DNA of 64,000 nucleotides from Corynebacterium uberis. GTDB lineage: Bacteria; Actinomycetota; Actinomycetes; Mycobacteriales; Mycobacteriaceae. A program made the position numbers and the translations under genes. The DNA lies in assembly GCF_020616335.1 (NCBI RefSeq), contig NZ_CP085051.1:2108001-2172000 (forward strand). Reading direction: 5' to 3'. Shown piece by piece: positions 35,293-44,686 of the stretch. Position 1 is the stretch's first letter. Each line of letters opens with the position of its first letter. Below the pieces are notes generated by a model that was given only the letters and a program-made list of their open reading frames with translations, was not told the origin of the DNA and searched no databases.

Positions 35293-35298
35293 TAAAAT
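35293..35298 (+). promoter_or_regulatory. -10 hexamer of the AspT/SucE-like gene (leaderless)
   Basis: TAAAAT ends 6 nt before the GTG at 35305, so the gene has its own promoter inside the zinc transporter cluster. Confidence 0.55.
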
Positions 35299-35304
35299 TC
35301 AACT

Positions 35305-36873
35305 GTGCTTGACTTCCTCGACGGTAACGTCCTTCTTACGGTATTCATCGTCATCACCCTCGGCACCGCGTTCGGGGCGATACCCTTCGGCCCGCTGCGT
35401 TTCGGCGCGGCCGGGGCCCTGTTCATTGGCCTGGCGGTGGGCCCCTTCGTTAACCTACCCGCAGAATCCCTCTCCGTATTCCAGGAGCTGGGCCTGGGGC
35501 TCTTTGTCTACATGATCGGCCTGGAAGCCGGGGAGACCTTCTTCCGGGACATGAAAGAGCAGCTGGGCATCATGGTCGCAGCGCTCATCTCCGTCACTGC
35601 GGCGGCCGCAACCGCCGTGGTGGGGGCAGGGCTTTTGGGGATCACCCGGGAGGTCGCCCTGGGTGTGTTCTCCGGGGCGCTGACCTCTACCCCGTCGATG
35701 GCCTTGGCCCAGGACCAGACGGGCTCTGATGCCCCGGCGGTGGGCTATTCGCTGGGGTATCCCACCGGGGTGATCTTGTCCATCATTTTGGTCGCCGTGA
35801 CCATCGGTCGCACCTGGGCGGCTAAGCGCGACCAGGAAAACCCGGATGAGAAGGAGCATCGCCTGCTGCGCGTGGCGGTGACCAAGGACTTTGATTACGC
35901 GGCGCTGGCTGAGCAATACGGCGACCAGTTCCGCCTGTGCACCATTCGCCGCGACAATCGCACCCGCGTGGCCCACGAGCTGGCCGAGATCCGCCCGGGC
36001 GACACCGTGGTGTTGGTGGCCACCAAGGCCGCACTGCCCGCCCTGGTCAAGGCGATGGGCAAGCGCCTGGGCACCACCTCGGTACGCGGCAACGAGCACC
36101 TGACCGTCCAGCAATTCCGGGTGTCTAACCAGGACATCGCCGGCAACACCCTGGGCAACATCCCCCTGTATGCCAAGCACAAGGCGCAGGTGGTGCGCAT
36201 CCGGCGCGGTGATGACTTCATCTTGCCCACCGATGAGACCTCCCTGCTCTACGGCGACATTGTGGAGATGGTCATGCCCACCTCGCGCACCGAGTCCGTC
36301 CAAAGCTACATGGGCGATTCCATCCAGTCCTTCTCCGAGCTGGACTGGATCGCCGCCGCCGGCGGGCTGGTCTTCGGCTTCCTGCTCGCACTGATCGAGG
36401 TGCCGCTGCCCGGCGGTTCTTCCTTCGCCCTGGGTGCGGCGGCAGGCCCGCTTTTGGCCGGCATCATCTTGGGCTCGGTGGGGCGCACGGGGCGCACCGC
36501 CTGGCAGCTGCCGCGCACCGCCAACTTCACGCTGCGCCAATTTGGCCTCATGTTGTTCCTGGCCGCCGTGGGTCTGGCCTCCGGGCCGGCGTTCGCGGAG
36601 ACGGCGTTCTCGCGGCAGGGCCTGGTGGCCATCGTGCTGGCGGCCCTGGTATGCCTGGTAGGGGCTGGCGGCTTCTTGGCGCTGGCCTGGGCGATGGGCC
36701 AGTCCGCCTCGCGCTCCAACGGCGCCATGTCTGGCGTGTTGGGCCAGCCTGCCGTGTTGCAGTACGCGTTGGAAAACTCCTCTGACTCGCGCATCATGTC
36801 GGGTTATACGGCGACGTTTGCCATCGCGTTGATTTACAAGATTGTTGTCATTCCCGTCATGCTCGTGGTGTGA
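35305..36873 (+). CDS. Aspartate:alanine-exchanger-family (AspT/YidE/SucE-like) transporter
   Basis: The 522-residue product has two membrane halves, each of about five helices, around a cytoplasmic middle near residues 175-335. Each half holds a GxxG-rich duplicated motif (GVFSGALTSTPSMALA; SNGAMSGVLGQPAVLQ). The middle contains two RCK_C-like (TrkA-C) segments with RPGDTVVLVAT and YGDIVEMVMP. Relatives include the aspartate/alanine exchanger AspT and the C. glutamicum succinate exporter SucE. The substrate here is unknown. It splits znuA from znuC and znuB, an arrangement I do not recall from related genomes. Confidence 0.85.
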   Translation: MLDFLDGNVLLTVFIVITLGTAFGAIPFGPLRFGAAGALFIGLAVGPFVNLPAESLSVFQELGLGLFVYMIGLEAGETFFRDMKEQLGIMVAALISVTAAAATAVVGAGLLGITREVALGVFSGALTSTPSMALAQDQTGSDAPAVGYSLGYPTGVILSIILVAVTIGRTWAAKRDQENPDEKEHRLLRVAVTKDFDYAALAEQYGDQFRLCTIRRDNRTRVAHELAEIRPGDTVVLVATKAALPALVKAMGKRLGTTSVRGNEHLTVQQFRVSNQDIAGNTLGNIPLYAKHKAQVVRIRRGDDFILPTDETSLLYGDIVEMVMPTSRTESVQSYMGDSIQSFSELDWIAAAGGLVFGFLLALIEVPLPGGSSFALGAAAGPLLAGIILGSVGRTGRTAWQLPRTANFTLRQFGLMLFLAAVGLASGPAFAETAFSRQGLVAIVLAALVCLVGAGGFLALAWAMGQSASRSNGAMSGVLGQPAVLQYALENSSDSRIMSGYTATFAIALIYKIVVIPVMLVV

Positions 36874-36930
36874 GCCTATTGATCCTGGCCCCACCAGGAT
36901 GGTCACGCCAAGAAAGGTCCTGTCACTGCC

Positions 36931-37632
36931 GTGCTCGCCGAGTTTCATAGCGCCGCCGTTGACCCGTTGTGGTCCGGCCTGAACCTCCGGGTGGACAAAG
37001 GTGAGTTCCTCACCGTCCTCGGACCTAATGGGGTGGGAAAGTCCACCCTGCTGGCCACGCTGCTGGGCACCCGGGCGCTAACCCAGGGCAGCGTGGAGGT
37101 GCCCGCCCGGGTGGGCCTGATCCCGCAGCAGCGGATGTTCCCCGCGCACCTGCCGCTGCGCGCCCGGGATCTGGTGTCTTTGGCGTTGGCCCACGGGGTG
37201 TTGCGGGGGCGGCGCCCGGCCCGCGGCGAGGTGGACGCTTTGTTGGATAGCGTCGGCGCCGCCGGGTTGGCGGATCGGCGCGTGGGTGAGTTGTCTGGCG
37301 GCCAGCAGCAGTTGGTGCGCCAGGCGCAGGCTTTTGCGGGGGATCCGGAGTTGTTGCTGTGCGATGAGCCGCTGCTCAGCCTGGATTTGGCGGCCCAGCA
37401 GGCGACGGTGGCGCGGCTGGACGCGCGGCGTCGGCAGTTGGGTACCAGCGTCATCTTTGTCACCCACGGGATTAACCCGGTGCTTGAGGTCACGGACCGG
37501 GTGCTCTATCTGGCCCCGCAGGGCCACATGTTGGGCAGCGTGGATGAGGTGATGCGTTCAGAGACGTTGACGCAACTGTATGGCGCCCCGGTGACGGTGG
37601 CGCAGGTTGCCGGCAAGTTGGTGGTGATCTAG
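36931..37632 (+). CDS. znuC: Zinc/manganese ABC transporter ATP-binding protein (ZnuC-like)
   Basis: The 233-residue product has Walker A GPNGVGKST near residue 32, the signature LSGGQQQLVRQ, Walker B LLLCDEPLLSLD and the switch histidine in VTHGINPV. It powers the ZnuB permease that follows after 3 nt. The GTG start is not certain: AAAGG lies about 12 nt upstream. The gap before it (36874-36930) holds a 7-bp hairpin, ATCCTGG/CCAGGAT, at 36882-36900 without a T-run. Confidence 0.88.
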   Translation: MLAEFHSAAVDPLWSGLNLRVDKGEFLTVLGPNGVGKSTLLATLLGTRALTQGSVEVPARVGLIPQQRMFPAHLPLRARDLVSLALAHGVLRGRRPARGEVDALLDSVGAAGLADRRVGELSGGQQQLVRQAQAFAGDPELLLCDEPLLSLDLAAQQATVARLDARRRQLGTSVIFVTHGINPVLEVTDRVLYLAPQGHMLGSVDEVMRSETLTQLYGAPVTVAQVAGKLVVI

Positions 37633-37635
37633 CCC

Positions 37636-38514
37636 ATGGATGTTTCTTCCTTTGTTGCGGATACTTCTTATCTCCTATCCGTGGATTTTGTGCGCCAGGC
37701 ACTGGTCGCCTCGGCGGTGTTGGGCCTGCTCAGCGGGGTGATCACGCCGCTGATTGTGCTGCGCCAGATGTCTTTTTCTGTGCATGCGACCAGCGAGTTG
37801 GCGCTGATGGGCGCGGCGGCGGCACTGCTGTGTGGGGTGGGTGTGGGCTTGGGCGCGGTGGCCGGGGCGGTGGTCGCGGCTATTGTGCTGGCGGTGTTGG
37901 GGCTTAAGGAGCAGCAGGATAGCGCCATCGGAGTGGTCATGAGTTTCGGCCTGGGCCTGTCGGTGTTGTTTATCTACTTGTATCCGGGGAATTCGTCGAC
38001 GGCGTTTGCGCTGCTGACGGGCCAGATTGTGGGGGTGTCTTCGGCGTCTGTGTGGCTGTTGGCGGCCGTGGCGGTGGTGGTCATCGGGGCGATTGTGCTG
38101 TGGTGGCGGCCTATCCTTTTTGCCAGCGTGGACCCAGTGTTGGCGGCTGCTGCTGGGGTGCCGGTGCGCGCGGTGGCGGTTGGTTTTGCGGTGCTGGTGG
38201 GGCTGACTGCGGCGCAGTCGGTGCAGATCGTGGGCGCGCTGTTGGTCATGGCGCTGCTGATTACTCCGGGGGCGGCGGCGGTGCAGATTACGGCGTCTCC
38301 GGTGCGCGCGGTGGTCTGGTCGGTGGTGTTTGCGGAGCTGGCGGCGGTGGGTGGCCTGGTGGCCTCGTTGGCGCCGGGGCTGCCGGTGTCGGTGTTTGTG
38401 ACGACCATCAGTTTTGCCATTTACTTGTGCTGCCGGGCGGTGGCGTGGTGGCGTGGCCGCGGGGTGCGCCGCGATGAGGTGGCGGTGGCGCGCCGCGCCG
38501 AGGCGGTGAAGTGA
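37636..38514 (+). CDS. znuB: Zinc/manganese ABC transporter permease (ZnuB-like)
   Basis: The 292-residue product is an ABC-3 family permease with about eight hydrophobic segments. It contains LLSGVITPLIVLRQMSFSVHATSELALMGAAAALL near residues 30-65 and VGALLVMALLITPGAAAVQI near 205-225, both characteristic blocks. It forms the membrane channel with ZnuC and ZnuA. Its stop codon overlaps the start of the esterase gene, so the genes are co-transcribed. Confidence 0.9.
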   Translation: MDVSSFVADTSYLLSVDFVRQALVASAVLGLLSGVITPLIVLRQMSFSVHATSELALMGAAAALLCGVGVGLGAVAGAVVAAIVLAVLGLKEQQDSAIGVVMSFGLGLSVLFIYLYPGNSSTAFALLTGQIVGVSSASVWLLAAVAVVVIGAIVLWWRPILFASVDPVLAAAAGVPVRAVAVGFAVLVGLTAAQSVQIVGALLVMALLITPGAAAVQITASPVRAVVWSVVFAELAAVGGLVASLAPGLPVSVFVTTISFAIYLCCRAVAWWRGRGVRRDEVAVARRAEAVK

Positions 38515-39287
38515 TGCGCACGCTGTCGATGGAAGTTGCGGGGCATTCCCGGCGCGCCCGCATAGTGGGGCAGGGCGAGGATTTGTTGCTGTTTTTCCAT
38601 GGTTCGCGCCAGTCGGGGGCGGTGGCGCGCCGGTTTAGCGCGGGCACGTTTGAGTGGCCGGGCTGGACGGTGGCCTACCTGGACGGGGTGGGCCACCACT
38701 TCAATGACCTGCGGCGTTGCTTGGATGAGCGCACGCGCCGCGAGGGGGTGGATGATGTGGCGTTCGCCCGCGCGGTGGTGGAGCAGCTGCATCCACAGCG
38801 GGTGTGGGCGTGCGGCTATTCCAACGGTGGGCACATGGTGCTGCGCCTGCTTATCGACGCCCCCGGCCTGCTCACCGGCGCCGCCGTGCTGGCTGCCACG
38901 CAGCCAACGCCAGACAATCTGCTGCCCCACAGCCTGGACGGCTACGTGCCCACCCCGGTGTTGTTCATGAACGGCACCGCGGATGCCATCTCCCCCTATG
39001 GCGGCGGGGTGGCGGGCCTGGATGCCACCTCTGGGCGGGGCACTGGGCTGTCGGCGCCGGAGACGGCGCGGCTGTGGGCGCGGCGCAATGGGTGTTTAGG
39101 CGCTCCGGAGGAGCTGCGCTACGCGCCGGATGTGTCCGTGTTGCGTTGGCCCAGCGTGGAGCTGTGGAGCCTGGAGGGCTGCGGGCATGTGATCCCCACG
39201 GGCCAGCCGGCGCCGCCGATGTTGGGGGCCACCACGGATTCGGTGGTGGCCGCTGAGGTGATTGCTCAGTTCTTTGCCCGGCGCTGA
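38511..39287 (+). CDS. Alpha/beta hydrolase, LpqC/feruloyl-esterase-like
   Basis: The 258-residue product has an alpha/beta-hydrolase core: [12 protein letters not shown] (oxyanion loop), the nucleophile elbow [14 protein letters not shown] near residue 107, a late acidic position in [15 protein letters not shown] and a C-terminal GCGHVIP histidine. This order fits the polyhydroxybutyrate-depolymerase/LpqC esterase group. No signal peptide is visible, so it may be cytoplasmic. GTG at 38511 or ATG at 38514 could start it. The 3' end overlaps convergent rlmB by 22 nt. Confidence 0.82.
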   Translation: MMRTLSMEVAGHSRRARIVGQGEDLLLFFHGSRQSGAVARRFSAGTFEWPGWTVAYLDGVGHHFNDLRRCLDERTRREGVDDVAFARAVVEQLHPQRVWACGYSNGGHMVLRLLIDAPGLLTGAAVLAATQPTPDNLLPHSLDGYVPTPVLFMNGTADAISPYGGGVAGLDATSGRGTGLSAPETARLWARRNGCLGAPEELRYAPDVSVLRWPSVELWSLEGCGHVIPTGQPAPPMLGATTDSVVAAEVIAQFFARR

Positions 39288-40216
39288 CGGGCGAACTCGC
39301 TGAGCACGGCGCCTGCCGCGACGGAGGCGTTGAGGGATTCCACCCAGCTGGTCATGGGGATGGACATGAGCACGTCGCAGGTTTCGCGCACCAGGCGCGA
39401 CAGGCCCTTGCCCTCAGATCCGATGACAATGACCACAGGGTCGGCGCCGCCATCATAGGTGTCCAGGGTGTGCTGGCCGCCGGCCTCTAGGCCCACCACC
39501 TGGTAGCCGTTGTCCTGGAATTGCTTGATGGTGCGGGTGAGGTTGGTGGCCCGGGCCACCGGCAGGCGCGCGGCGGTTCCCGCGGAGGTGCGCCAGGTCA
39601 CGGCTGTGACGGAGGCGGAGCGGCGCTCGGGGATGACTACGCCGTGGCCGCCGAAGGCCGCCACGGAGCGGATGACGGCGCCGAGGTTGCGCGGGTCGGT
39701 GATGTTGTCCAGGATGACCACCATGCCGGGCTCACCCGAGTCGGCGATGGAGCCGATCAGCTCGTGGACGTCCGCGTAGGAATAGGGCGGGATGCGCAGG
39801 CCCACGCCCTGGTGCAGGGTGTTTCCGGTGAGGTGGTCCAGCTCGGAGCGGGGGACCTCTAGGACGGGGATGCCGCGGGAGTTGGCCAGGGTGACTACCT
39901 CGCTAAGCCGGTCATCGTGACCGGTGCCCTGGGCGACTAAGAGCTGGGTTGCCGGCACCTTGGCGTGGAGGCATTCGATGACGGGGTTGCGCCCCACCAC
40001 CAGCTCCTCGACGGGCTCGTTGCGCTTGGGCCGGCCGGCGGCGCGCCGCTCGCGCTCGAGTTTGCGCTGGTGGGCGGCGTGGTAGACGCGGTCTTCGGCC
40101 TTGGGCGTGGGGCCCTTGCCCCGCAGGCCGCGGCGGCGTTGCCCGCCGGAGCCCTTGGTGGCGCCCTTCTTGTTGGTTTTGCGCACCCCGCCGTGTCGCT
40201 TGTCGTTTCCTGCCAT
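39266..40216 (-). CDS. rlmB: 23S rRNA 2'-O-ribose methyltransferase (RlmB/TrmH family)
   Basis: The 316-residue product has a basic N-terminal tail of about 70 residues and a substrate-binding domain ([22 protein letters not shown]). The SpoU methyltransferase domain has [37 protein letters not shown] and [18 protein letters not shown]. The last two form the knot that binds S-adenosylmethionine. By family it methylates a guanosine of 23S rRNA. It lies 35 nt downstream of cysS on the same strand. Confidence 0.92.
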   Translation of the reverse strand: MAGNDKRHGGVRKTNKKGATKGSGGQRRRGLRGKGPTPKAEDRVYHAAHQRKLERERRAAGRPKRNEPVEELVVGRNPVIECLHAKVPATQLLVAQGTGHDDRLSEVVTLANSRGIPVLEVPRSELDHLTGNTLHQGVGLRIPPYSYADVHELIGSIADSGEPGMVVILDNITDPRNLGAVIRSVAAFGGHGVVIPERRSASVTAVTWRTSAGTAARLPVARATNLTRTIKQFQDNGYQVVGLEAGGQHTLDTYDGGADPVVIVIGSEGKGLSRLVRETCDVLMSIPMTSWVESLNASVAAGAVLSEFARQRRAKN

Positions 40217-40251
40217 GAGGGAAGTGTCCTGTTCTTAAGAAGTGTGTGGTT

Positions 40252-41637
40252 TTAGAGCGACCACTGGGGGCCGTCGGGAGTGTCGGTGACGGTGATGCCG
40301 GCGCCGGCGAGCCGGTCGCGGACTTCGTCTGCAAGGGCCCAGTTTTTCTCCTTGCGGGCAGTGGCGCGCAGCTCAAGCTGCTCGCGCACGAGGGTGTCCA
40401 GTGCGGCGCGGGCGGCGGAGTCGTCCGAGTGGGCCTCGGCCCAGGGAGCCGCGTAGGGGTCCACGCCGAGTACGGCCACCATGGCGCGCACGGATGCCGC
40501 GATGTCCCGGGCCTGGTCCTGGTTTCCGGCGGCCAGGGCGCTGTTGCCGGCGCGCACCTTGGTGTGGATGTGGGCCAGGGCCTTGGGCACGGCGAGGTCG
40601 TTGTCCATGGCCTCGGCAAACTCCGGGGTCCAGGTGCCTGCCTCGACCTCGCCGACGCGGTGGAGGAAGTCCTCGATGCGCCGGTAGCCGGCGGCTGCCT
40701 CGCGCAGGGCGTCTTCGGAGTATTCCAGCACGGAGCGGTAGTGGGCGGAGCCCAGGTAGTACCGCAGTTCCACGGGGCGCACCAGGGTGAGGATGTGCGG
40801 CACGGACAGCACGTTGCCTAAGGACTTGGACATCTTCTCCCCCGCCATGGTCACCCAGTGGTTGTGCATCCAGTAGCGGGCGAAGCCGTCGCCGGCGGCG
40901 TGGGATTGAGCCATCTCATTTTCGTGATGCGGGAACTGCAAATCCAGCCCGCCGCAGTGGATGTCAAACTCGGAGCCCAGGTAGAAGGTGGACATCGCCG
41001 AGCATTCCAGGTGCCAGCCGGGCCGGCCGGGCCCCCAGGGGGTGGGCCAGGACGGCTCGCCCGGCTTGGCGGCCTTCCACAGGGCGAAGTCGAGGGCGTT
41101 GCGCTTGCCGCGCCCGTCGGGTTCGCCTTGTTCCATGTCTTCAATGCGGTTGCCGGACAGGGCCCCGTAGTCCGATCCCTGCGCCTGGGACCAGGCGGTG
41201 ACGTCGAAGTAGACGGATCCTGCGGCCGGGTAGGCAAAGCCGGCGTCGATAAGCCGGGACATGTAGTCGACCATTTGGGTGACGTGCCCGGTGGCGCGCG
41301 GCTCGACAGAGGGCGGCAGCACGCCGAGGGTGTTGTAGGCCCAGGTAAATTCGCGCTCGTAGGTGGATACCCACTCCCACCAGGGCCGATCGTGTTCGGC
41401 GGCCTTGGTCAGGATCTTGTCATCAATGTCGGTGACGTTGCGCACGAAGGCGACGTCCAGGCCGGAGGCGGCCAGCCAGCGGCGCAGGATGTCAAAGGCC
41501 ACGCCGGAGCGCACGTGCCCGATGTGGGGTTGGGACTGTGGCGTCGCACCACACAAGTACACGCTGGCGTGGCCGTCGCGCAGGGGGGTAAACGGCCGAA
41601 GGCTGCGGGTTCCGGTGTCAAAGATGCGTAGAGTCAC
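40252..41637 (-). CDS. cysS: Cysteinyl-tRNA synthetase
   Basis: The 461-residue product shows the class I signature PHIGHVRSG near residue 36 and the KMSKSLGN loop near 265. Zinc ligands are suggested by YLCGAT near residue 28, ECSAMS and [15 protein letters not shown]. The length and the C-terminal DALR-like domain favour CysS over the shorter mycothiol enzyme MshC. The start is GTG at 41637, placed 7 nt after TAGACT and matching the family N-terminus; an extension into nagB is rejected. Confidence 0.93.
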   Translation of the reverse strand: MTLRIFDTGTRSLRPFTPLRDGHASVYLCGATPQSQPHIGHVRSGVAFDILRRWLAASGLDVAFVRNVTDIDDKILTKAAEHDRPWWEWVSTYEREFTWAYNTLGVLPPSVEPRATGHVTQMVDYMSRLIDAGFAYPAAGSVYFDVTAWSQAQGSDYGALSGNRIEDMEQGEPDGRGKRNALDFALWKAAKPGEPSWPTPWGPGRPGWHLECSAMSTFYLGSEFDIHCGGLDLQFPHHENEMAQSHAAGDGFARYWMHNHWVTMAGEKMSKSLGNVLSVPHILTLVRPVELRYYLGSAHYRSVLEYSEDALREAAAGYRRIEDFLHRVGEVEAGTWTPEFAEAMDNDLAVPKALAHIHTKVRAGNSALAAGNQDQARDIAASVRAMVAVLGVDPYAAPWAEAHSDDSAARAALDTLVREQLELRATARKEKNWALADEVRDRLAGAGITVTDTPDGPQWSL

Positions 41638-41644
41638 GCCGCTT

Positions 41645-41650
41645 AGTCTA
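41645..41650 (-). promoter_or_regulatory. -10 hexamer of cysS (leaderless)
   Basis: TAGACT on the minus strand lies 7 nt before the GTG. The same hexamer and spacing occur before purC and nagA. Confidence 0.5.
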
Positions 41651-41669
41651 ACGGAGGCCGCTTCCTGTC

Positions 41670-42446
41670 TTAGTAGCGCTGCCAGGCGGGCTTGTGTTCT
41701 TCTACGAAGCGGTAGTAGTCGGCGCTGCGCAGGCCGGCGGCGGCGGGGGCGTCGACAAGCACGGTGGCGTGGCGGTGCCATTGCAGGATGGAGGCGGGGC
41801 AGGCGGCCGACAGCGGGCCTTCGACCAGGCGGGCCACGGCATCAGCCTTGGCCTCGCCGGTGGCTAGCAGCAGCAGGTGGCGGGCGCGCTGGATGGTGCC
41901 TAACCCCTGGGTGAGCACCTGGTAGGGCACGTCGTCGGGCGAGTCGAAGAAGCGGGCGTTGTCGGCCACGGTCTGCGGGTGGAGGGTCTTGATGCGGGTC
42001 AGGGAGTTCAGCGAGCTGCCCGGCTCGTTGAAGCCGATGTGCCCGTTGGTGCCCACGCCGAGGATCTGGATGTCAATGCCGCCGGCGGCTTCGATGTCGC
42101 GTTCGTAGTCGGCGGTGGCCTGGATGAGGTCGGCGGCCAGGCCGTCGGGGACGTGGACGTTGGCGGGGTGGACGTCGATACGCGAGGTCAGCTCGTCGTG
42201 GATGACGCGGTGGTAGGACTGTTCGTGCTCGTAGGGCAGGCCCACGTATTCGTCGAGGGCGAACATCTGGGTCTGGGCGAAGCTCAAGCCCTCCTCGCGG
42301 TGGCGGCGGATGAGCTCGCGGTAGGTGTGCAGCGGGGTCGAGCCGGTGGCCACGCCGATGGTGGCGCCCTCGCGCACGTAGCCGGCGAGGATGTCGGCGG
42401 CCTGGACGGCCACCTGTTCGGGGGTATCGCGGATGAGGATTTCCAT
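41670..42446 (-). CDS. nagB: Glucosamine-6-phosphate deaminase
   Basis: The 258-residue product begins [18 protein letters not shown]. It holds [15 protein letters not shown], the catalytic aspartate in [25 protein letters not shown] and the histidine region near [12 protein letters not shown]. It converts glucosamine-6-phosphate to fructose-6-phosphate and ammonia, the last step of sialic acid and GlcNAc breakdown. An in-frame start at 42488 would overlap nagA by 20 nt. I prefer 42446 because it matches the family N-terminus. Confidence 0.93.
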   Translation of the reverse strand: MEILIRDTPEQVAVQAADILAGYVREGATIGVATGSTPLHTYRELIRRHREEGLSFAQTQMFALDEYVGLPYEHEQSYHRVIHDELTSRIDVHPANVHVPDGLAADLIQATADYERDIEAAGGIDIQILGVGTNGHIGFNEPGSSLNSLTRIKTLHPQTVADNARFFDSPDDVPYQVLTQGLGTIQRARHLLLLATGEAKADAVARLVEGPLSAACPASILQWHRHATVLVDAPAAAGLRSADYYRFVEEHKPAWQRY

Positions 42447-42468
42447 GGTGGTCTGTGCAGTCTCTTTC

Positions 42469-43647
42469 TTAGCGGACCGCGCCGTCAACGATGACGGCTG
42501 CGGGCGCCCCGGAGGGCGCGATGAGTACGAGGGTGGCGGGCATGCCCGGACGCAGGTCCCCGGCCTCCCCGTCGAGGCCTAAGGCGGCGGCCGCGTTGGT
42601 GGAGGTCAGGCGTACCGCCGCGGGCCCGCCGTGGCGGGCGCGGTAGCGGTGGAACTGGTCGAGCAGGGTGGTGGTGCCTCCGGCGATGGCGCCGGGGGTG
42701 GCGTCGCTGGTGCTCAGCCGTGCCACCCCGCCGGCGACGGTGACGTCGAGTGGGCCCAGGATATAGGAACCGTCCGGCATGCCGGCGGCCTCCATCGCGT
42801 CGGTGACGGCCAGGGCGTGGTCGCCGACGGCTGCGGTGACCATGTCCACGGTGCCGTCGGCCAGGTGGACGCCGTCGGCGATGAGCTCCACCCAGGTGCG
42901 CCCTTCTGCGGCGGCTTCGATAAGCGCGGCGGCGATGCCGGGGTCGCGGTGGTGCAGCGGGGGCATGGCGTTAAACAGGTGGGTGGCGGTGACGGTCACC
43001 CCCAGCTCGGCGGCGCGGTCCAGCACGGCGCGGGTGGTGTCATAGTCGGCGTCGCTGTGCCCGAGGGAGGCGATGACCCCGTTGTCTGCGCAGACGGCGA
43101 GCAGCTCGGCGGCGTGGGGGGTTTCGGGGGCGAAGGTGATTTGGCGGACGGTGCCTAGGGAGGCGTCGATAATGCGGGCGAGCATGTCCGGGTCGCCGGG
43201 CTGGATGCGGGTGGGGGCTTGGGCGCCGCAGCGGCAGGCGTTGATGAAGGGCCCTTCGAGGTGGATGCCGGCGATCTCCCCGGAGTCGACGAGTTCGGTG
43301 AGCACCTGGACCTGGCTGGTCAGCTCGTCTTCGGTGCCGGAGACCAGGCTGGCTAGCAGGGTGGTGGTGCCGTGGTCGCGGTGGAAGGCCGCGGCGGTGC
43401 GGCACTGCTCGAGGGTGCCGGTGGGGAAGGCGCCGCGGGCGCCGCCGTGGTTGTGTAGGTCGACGAATCCGGGCACGGCCAGGGGGAGGTCGGCGGCCGC
43501 GGCGGGGGTCAGGTCGGGGGTGGGGGTGATTGCGGTGATGGTGCCGTCGGTGACGGTGATGCGGGCGGGTCCGACGTCCGTGGTGGCGGTGAGGACGTGC
43601 GCGTGGATGTGCATTCCGTCGGGGGTGGGGGTGATGGGCTGGTTCAC
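42469..43647 (-). CDS. nagA: N-acetylglucosamine-6-phosphate deacetylase
   Basis: The 392-residue product is an amidohydrolase-fold enzyme: [11 protein letters not shown] near residue 55, GIHLEGPFI near 128 with the metal-binding glutamate, [24 protein letters not shown] and [15 protein letters not shown] with the catalytic aspartate. It removes acetate from GlcNAc-6-P before NagB acts. The GTG start lies 7 nt after a TAGACT hexamer and has no ribosome binding site. The gene is divergent from nanA, with 29 nt between the start codons. Confidence 0.93.
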   Translation of the reverse strand: MNQPITPTPDGMHIHAHVLTATTDVGPARITVTDGTITAITPTPDLTPAAAADLPLAVPGFVDLHNHGGARGAFPTGTLEQCRTAAAFHRDHGTTTLLASLVSGTEDELTSQVQVLTELVDSGEIAGIHLEGPFINACRCGAQAPTRIQPGDPDMLARIIDASLGTVRQITFAPETPHAAELLAVCADNGVIASLGHSDADYDTTRAVLDRAAELGVTVTATHLFNAMPPLHHRDPGIAAALIEAAAEGRTWVELIADGVHLADGTVDMVTAAVGDHALAVTDAMEAAGMPDGSYILGPLDVTVAGGVARLSTSDATPGAIAGGTTTLLDQFHRYRARHGGPAAVRLTSTNAAAALGLDGEAGDLRPGMPATLVLIAPSGAPAAVIVDGAVR

Positions 43648-43671
43648 GCCACCCAGTCTAGGACGTATGAT
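43643..43671 (+). promoter_or_regulatory. Promoter of nanA (-35 TTCACG, 17-nt spacer, -10 TATGAT; leaderless)
   Basis: TTCACG at 43643-43648 and TATGAT at 43666-43671 are spaced by 17 nt, and the ATG follows 5 nt later. The -35 element lies inside the first codons of the divergent nagA gene. Confidence 0.6.
43655..43660 (-). promoter_or_regulatory. -10 hexamer of nagA (leaderless)
   Basis: TAGACT on the minus strand ends 7 nt before the nagA GTG. It overlaps the left edge of the degenerate NanR-type palindrome. Confidence 0.5.
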
Positions 43672-43672
43672 G
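43657..43672. promoter_or_regulatory. Degenerate NanR-type operator between nagA and nanA
   Basis: TCTAGGACGTATGATG matches the palindrome found upstream of siaE at 11 of 16 positions, with the right half nearly intact. It covers the -10 regions of both nagA and nanA, so a bound repressor would block both directions. Confidence 0.4.
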
Positions 43673-43676
43673 TCTT

Positions 43677-44684
43677 ATGACCATCCCTCGATCAGGAAAT
43701 GAGACCCCCGTGCCTTCCCCGCACACCCCCACCTCTGCCGTCACCGACACCACCCGCCCCTCCTTCCGCGGCGTCATCCCGCCCGTGCTCACCCCCTTGA
43801 CCGAATCCGGCCAGGTGGACACCGACACCCTGGCCCACCACGTCGAGCGCCTCATCGCCGCCGGCGTTGACGGACTGTTCGCCCTCGGCTCCTCTGCCGA
43901 GGCGGCCTTCCTCACCCGCAGCCAGCGCCGCGAGGTCACCACCACCATCGTCACCGCGGCCGCCGGGCGCGTGCCCGTCACCGTCGGCGTGATCGACACC
44001 ACCACCCCCCGCGTGCTCGAGCACGTCGCCGACGCCATCGAATGCGGCGCCCAGGGCCTGGTGGCCACCGCCCCGTTCTACGTGCGCACCCACCGCAACG
44101 AGATCGCCCGCCACTTCCGCCTCATCCACGCCGCCGCCCCCCAGCTGCCGCTGTTCGCCTACAACATCCCCGTCAGCGTGCAGGTGATCCTGGACGTCCC
44201 CCAGCTCATCGAGCTGGCGCAGGAGGGCGTGCTCGCCGGCGTGAAGGATTCCGGCGGCGTGGACTCCTACACCCGCACCCTGTGCGCCGCCCGCGACGCC
44301 GCACAGCTGGACAACTTTGTCATCCTCACCGGCTCGGAGACCACCGTGGACATGGCCTACCTGGGCGGGGCGGACGGCGTGGTGCCCGGCCTGGGCAACG
44401 TGGACCCGGCCTCCTACGTGGAGCTCGCCCGGCTGTGCAGCGCCGGCGACTGGGAGACGGCCGCGACGCTGCAAACCCGGATCAATGAGCTGTTCCAGAT
44501 CGTCTTCGTCGGCGACCCGGCGCGCATGGGCGGATCCTCCGCCGGCCTCGGCGGCTTCAAGGCCGCGCTCGAGCACCTGGGGGTCTTCCCCAACCATCGC
44601 ATGGCCGATCCGCACGAGCCGCTCAACGACGCCGAGCTCGCCCGCATCGCCGCCATCGTCGACGCTGCCGCGGTAGGGAGGTAA
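43677..44684 (+). CDS. nanA: N-acetylneuraminate lyase / DHDPS-family aldolase
   Basis: The 335-residue product is a class I aldolase of the DapA/NanA family. The Schiff-base lysine lies in GVLAGVKDSGG, the active-site tyrosine in PLFAYNIPVS, and GSSAEAAFLT replaces the usual GTTGE loop. By locus it cleaves N-acetylneuraminate to N-acetylmannosamine and pyruvate. The ATG at 43677 is supported by the promoter 5 nt before it. That start gives an N-terminal extension of about 25 residues compared with typical family members, and a GTG at 43710 is the alternative. Confidence 0.88.
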   Translation: MTIPRSGNETPVPSPHTPTSAVTDTTRPSFRGVIPPVLTPLTESGQVDTDTLAHHVERLIAAGVDGLFALGSSAEAAFLTRSQRREVTTTIVTAAAGRVPVTVGVIDTTTPRVLEHVADAIECGAQGLVATAPFYVRTHRNEIARHFRLIHAAAPQLPLFAYNIPVSVQVILDVPQLIELAQEGVLAGVKDSGGVDSYTRTLCAARDAAQLDNFVILTGSETTVDMAYLGGADGVVPGLGNVDPASYVELARLCSAGDWETAATLQTRINELFQIVFVGDPARMGGSSAGLGGFKAALEHLGVFPNHRMADPHEPLNDAELARIAAIVDAAAVGR

Positions 44685-44686
44685 TG

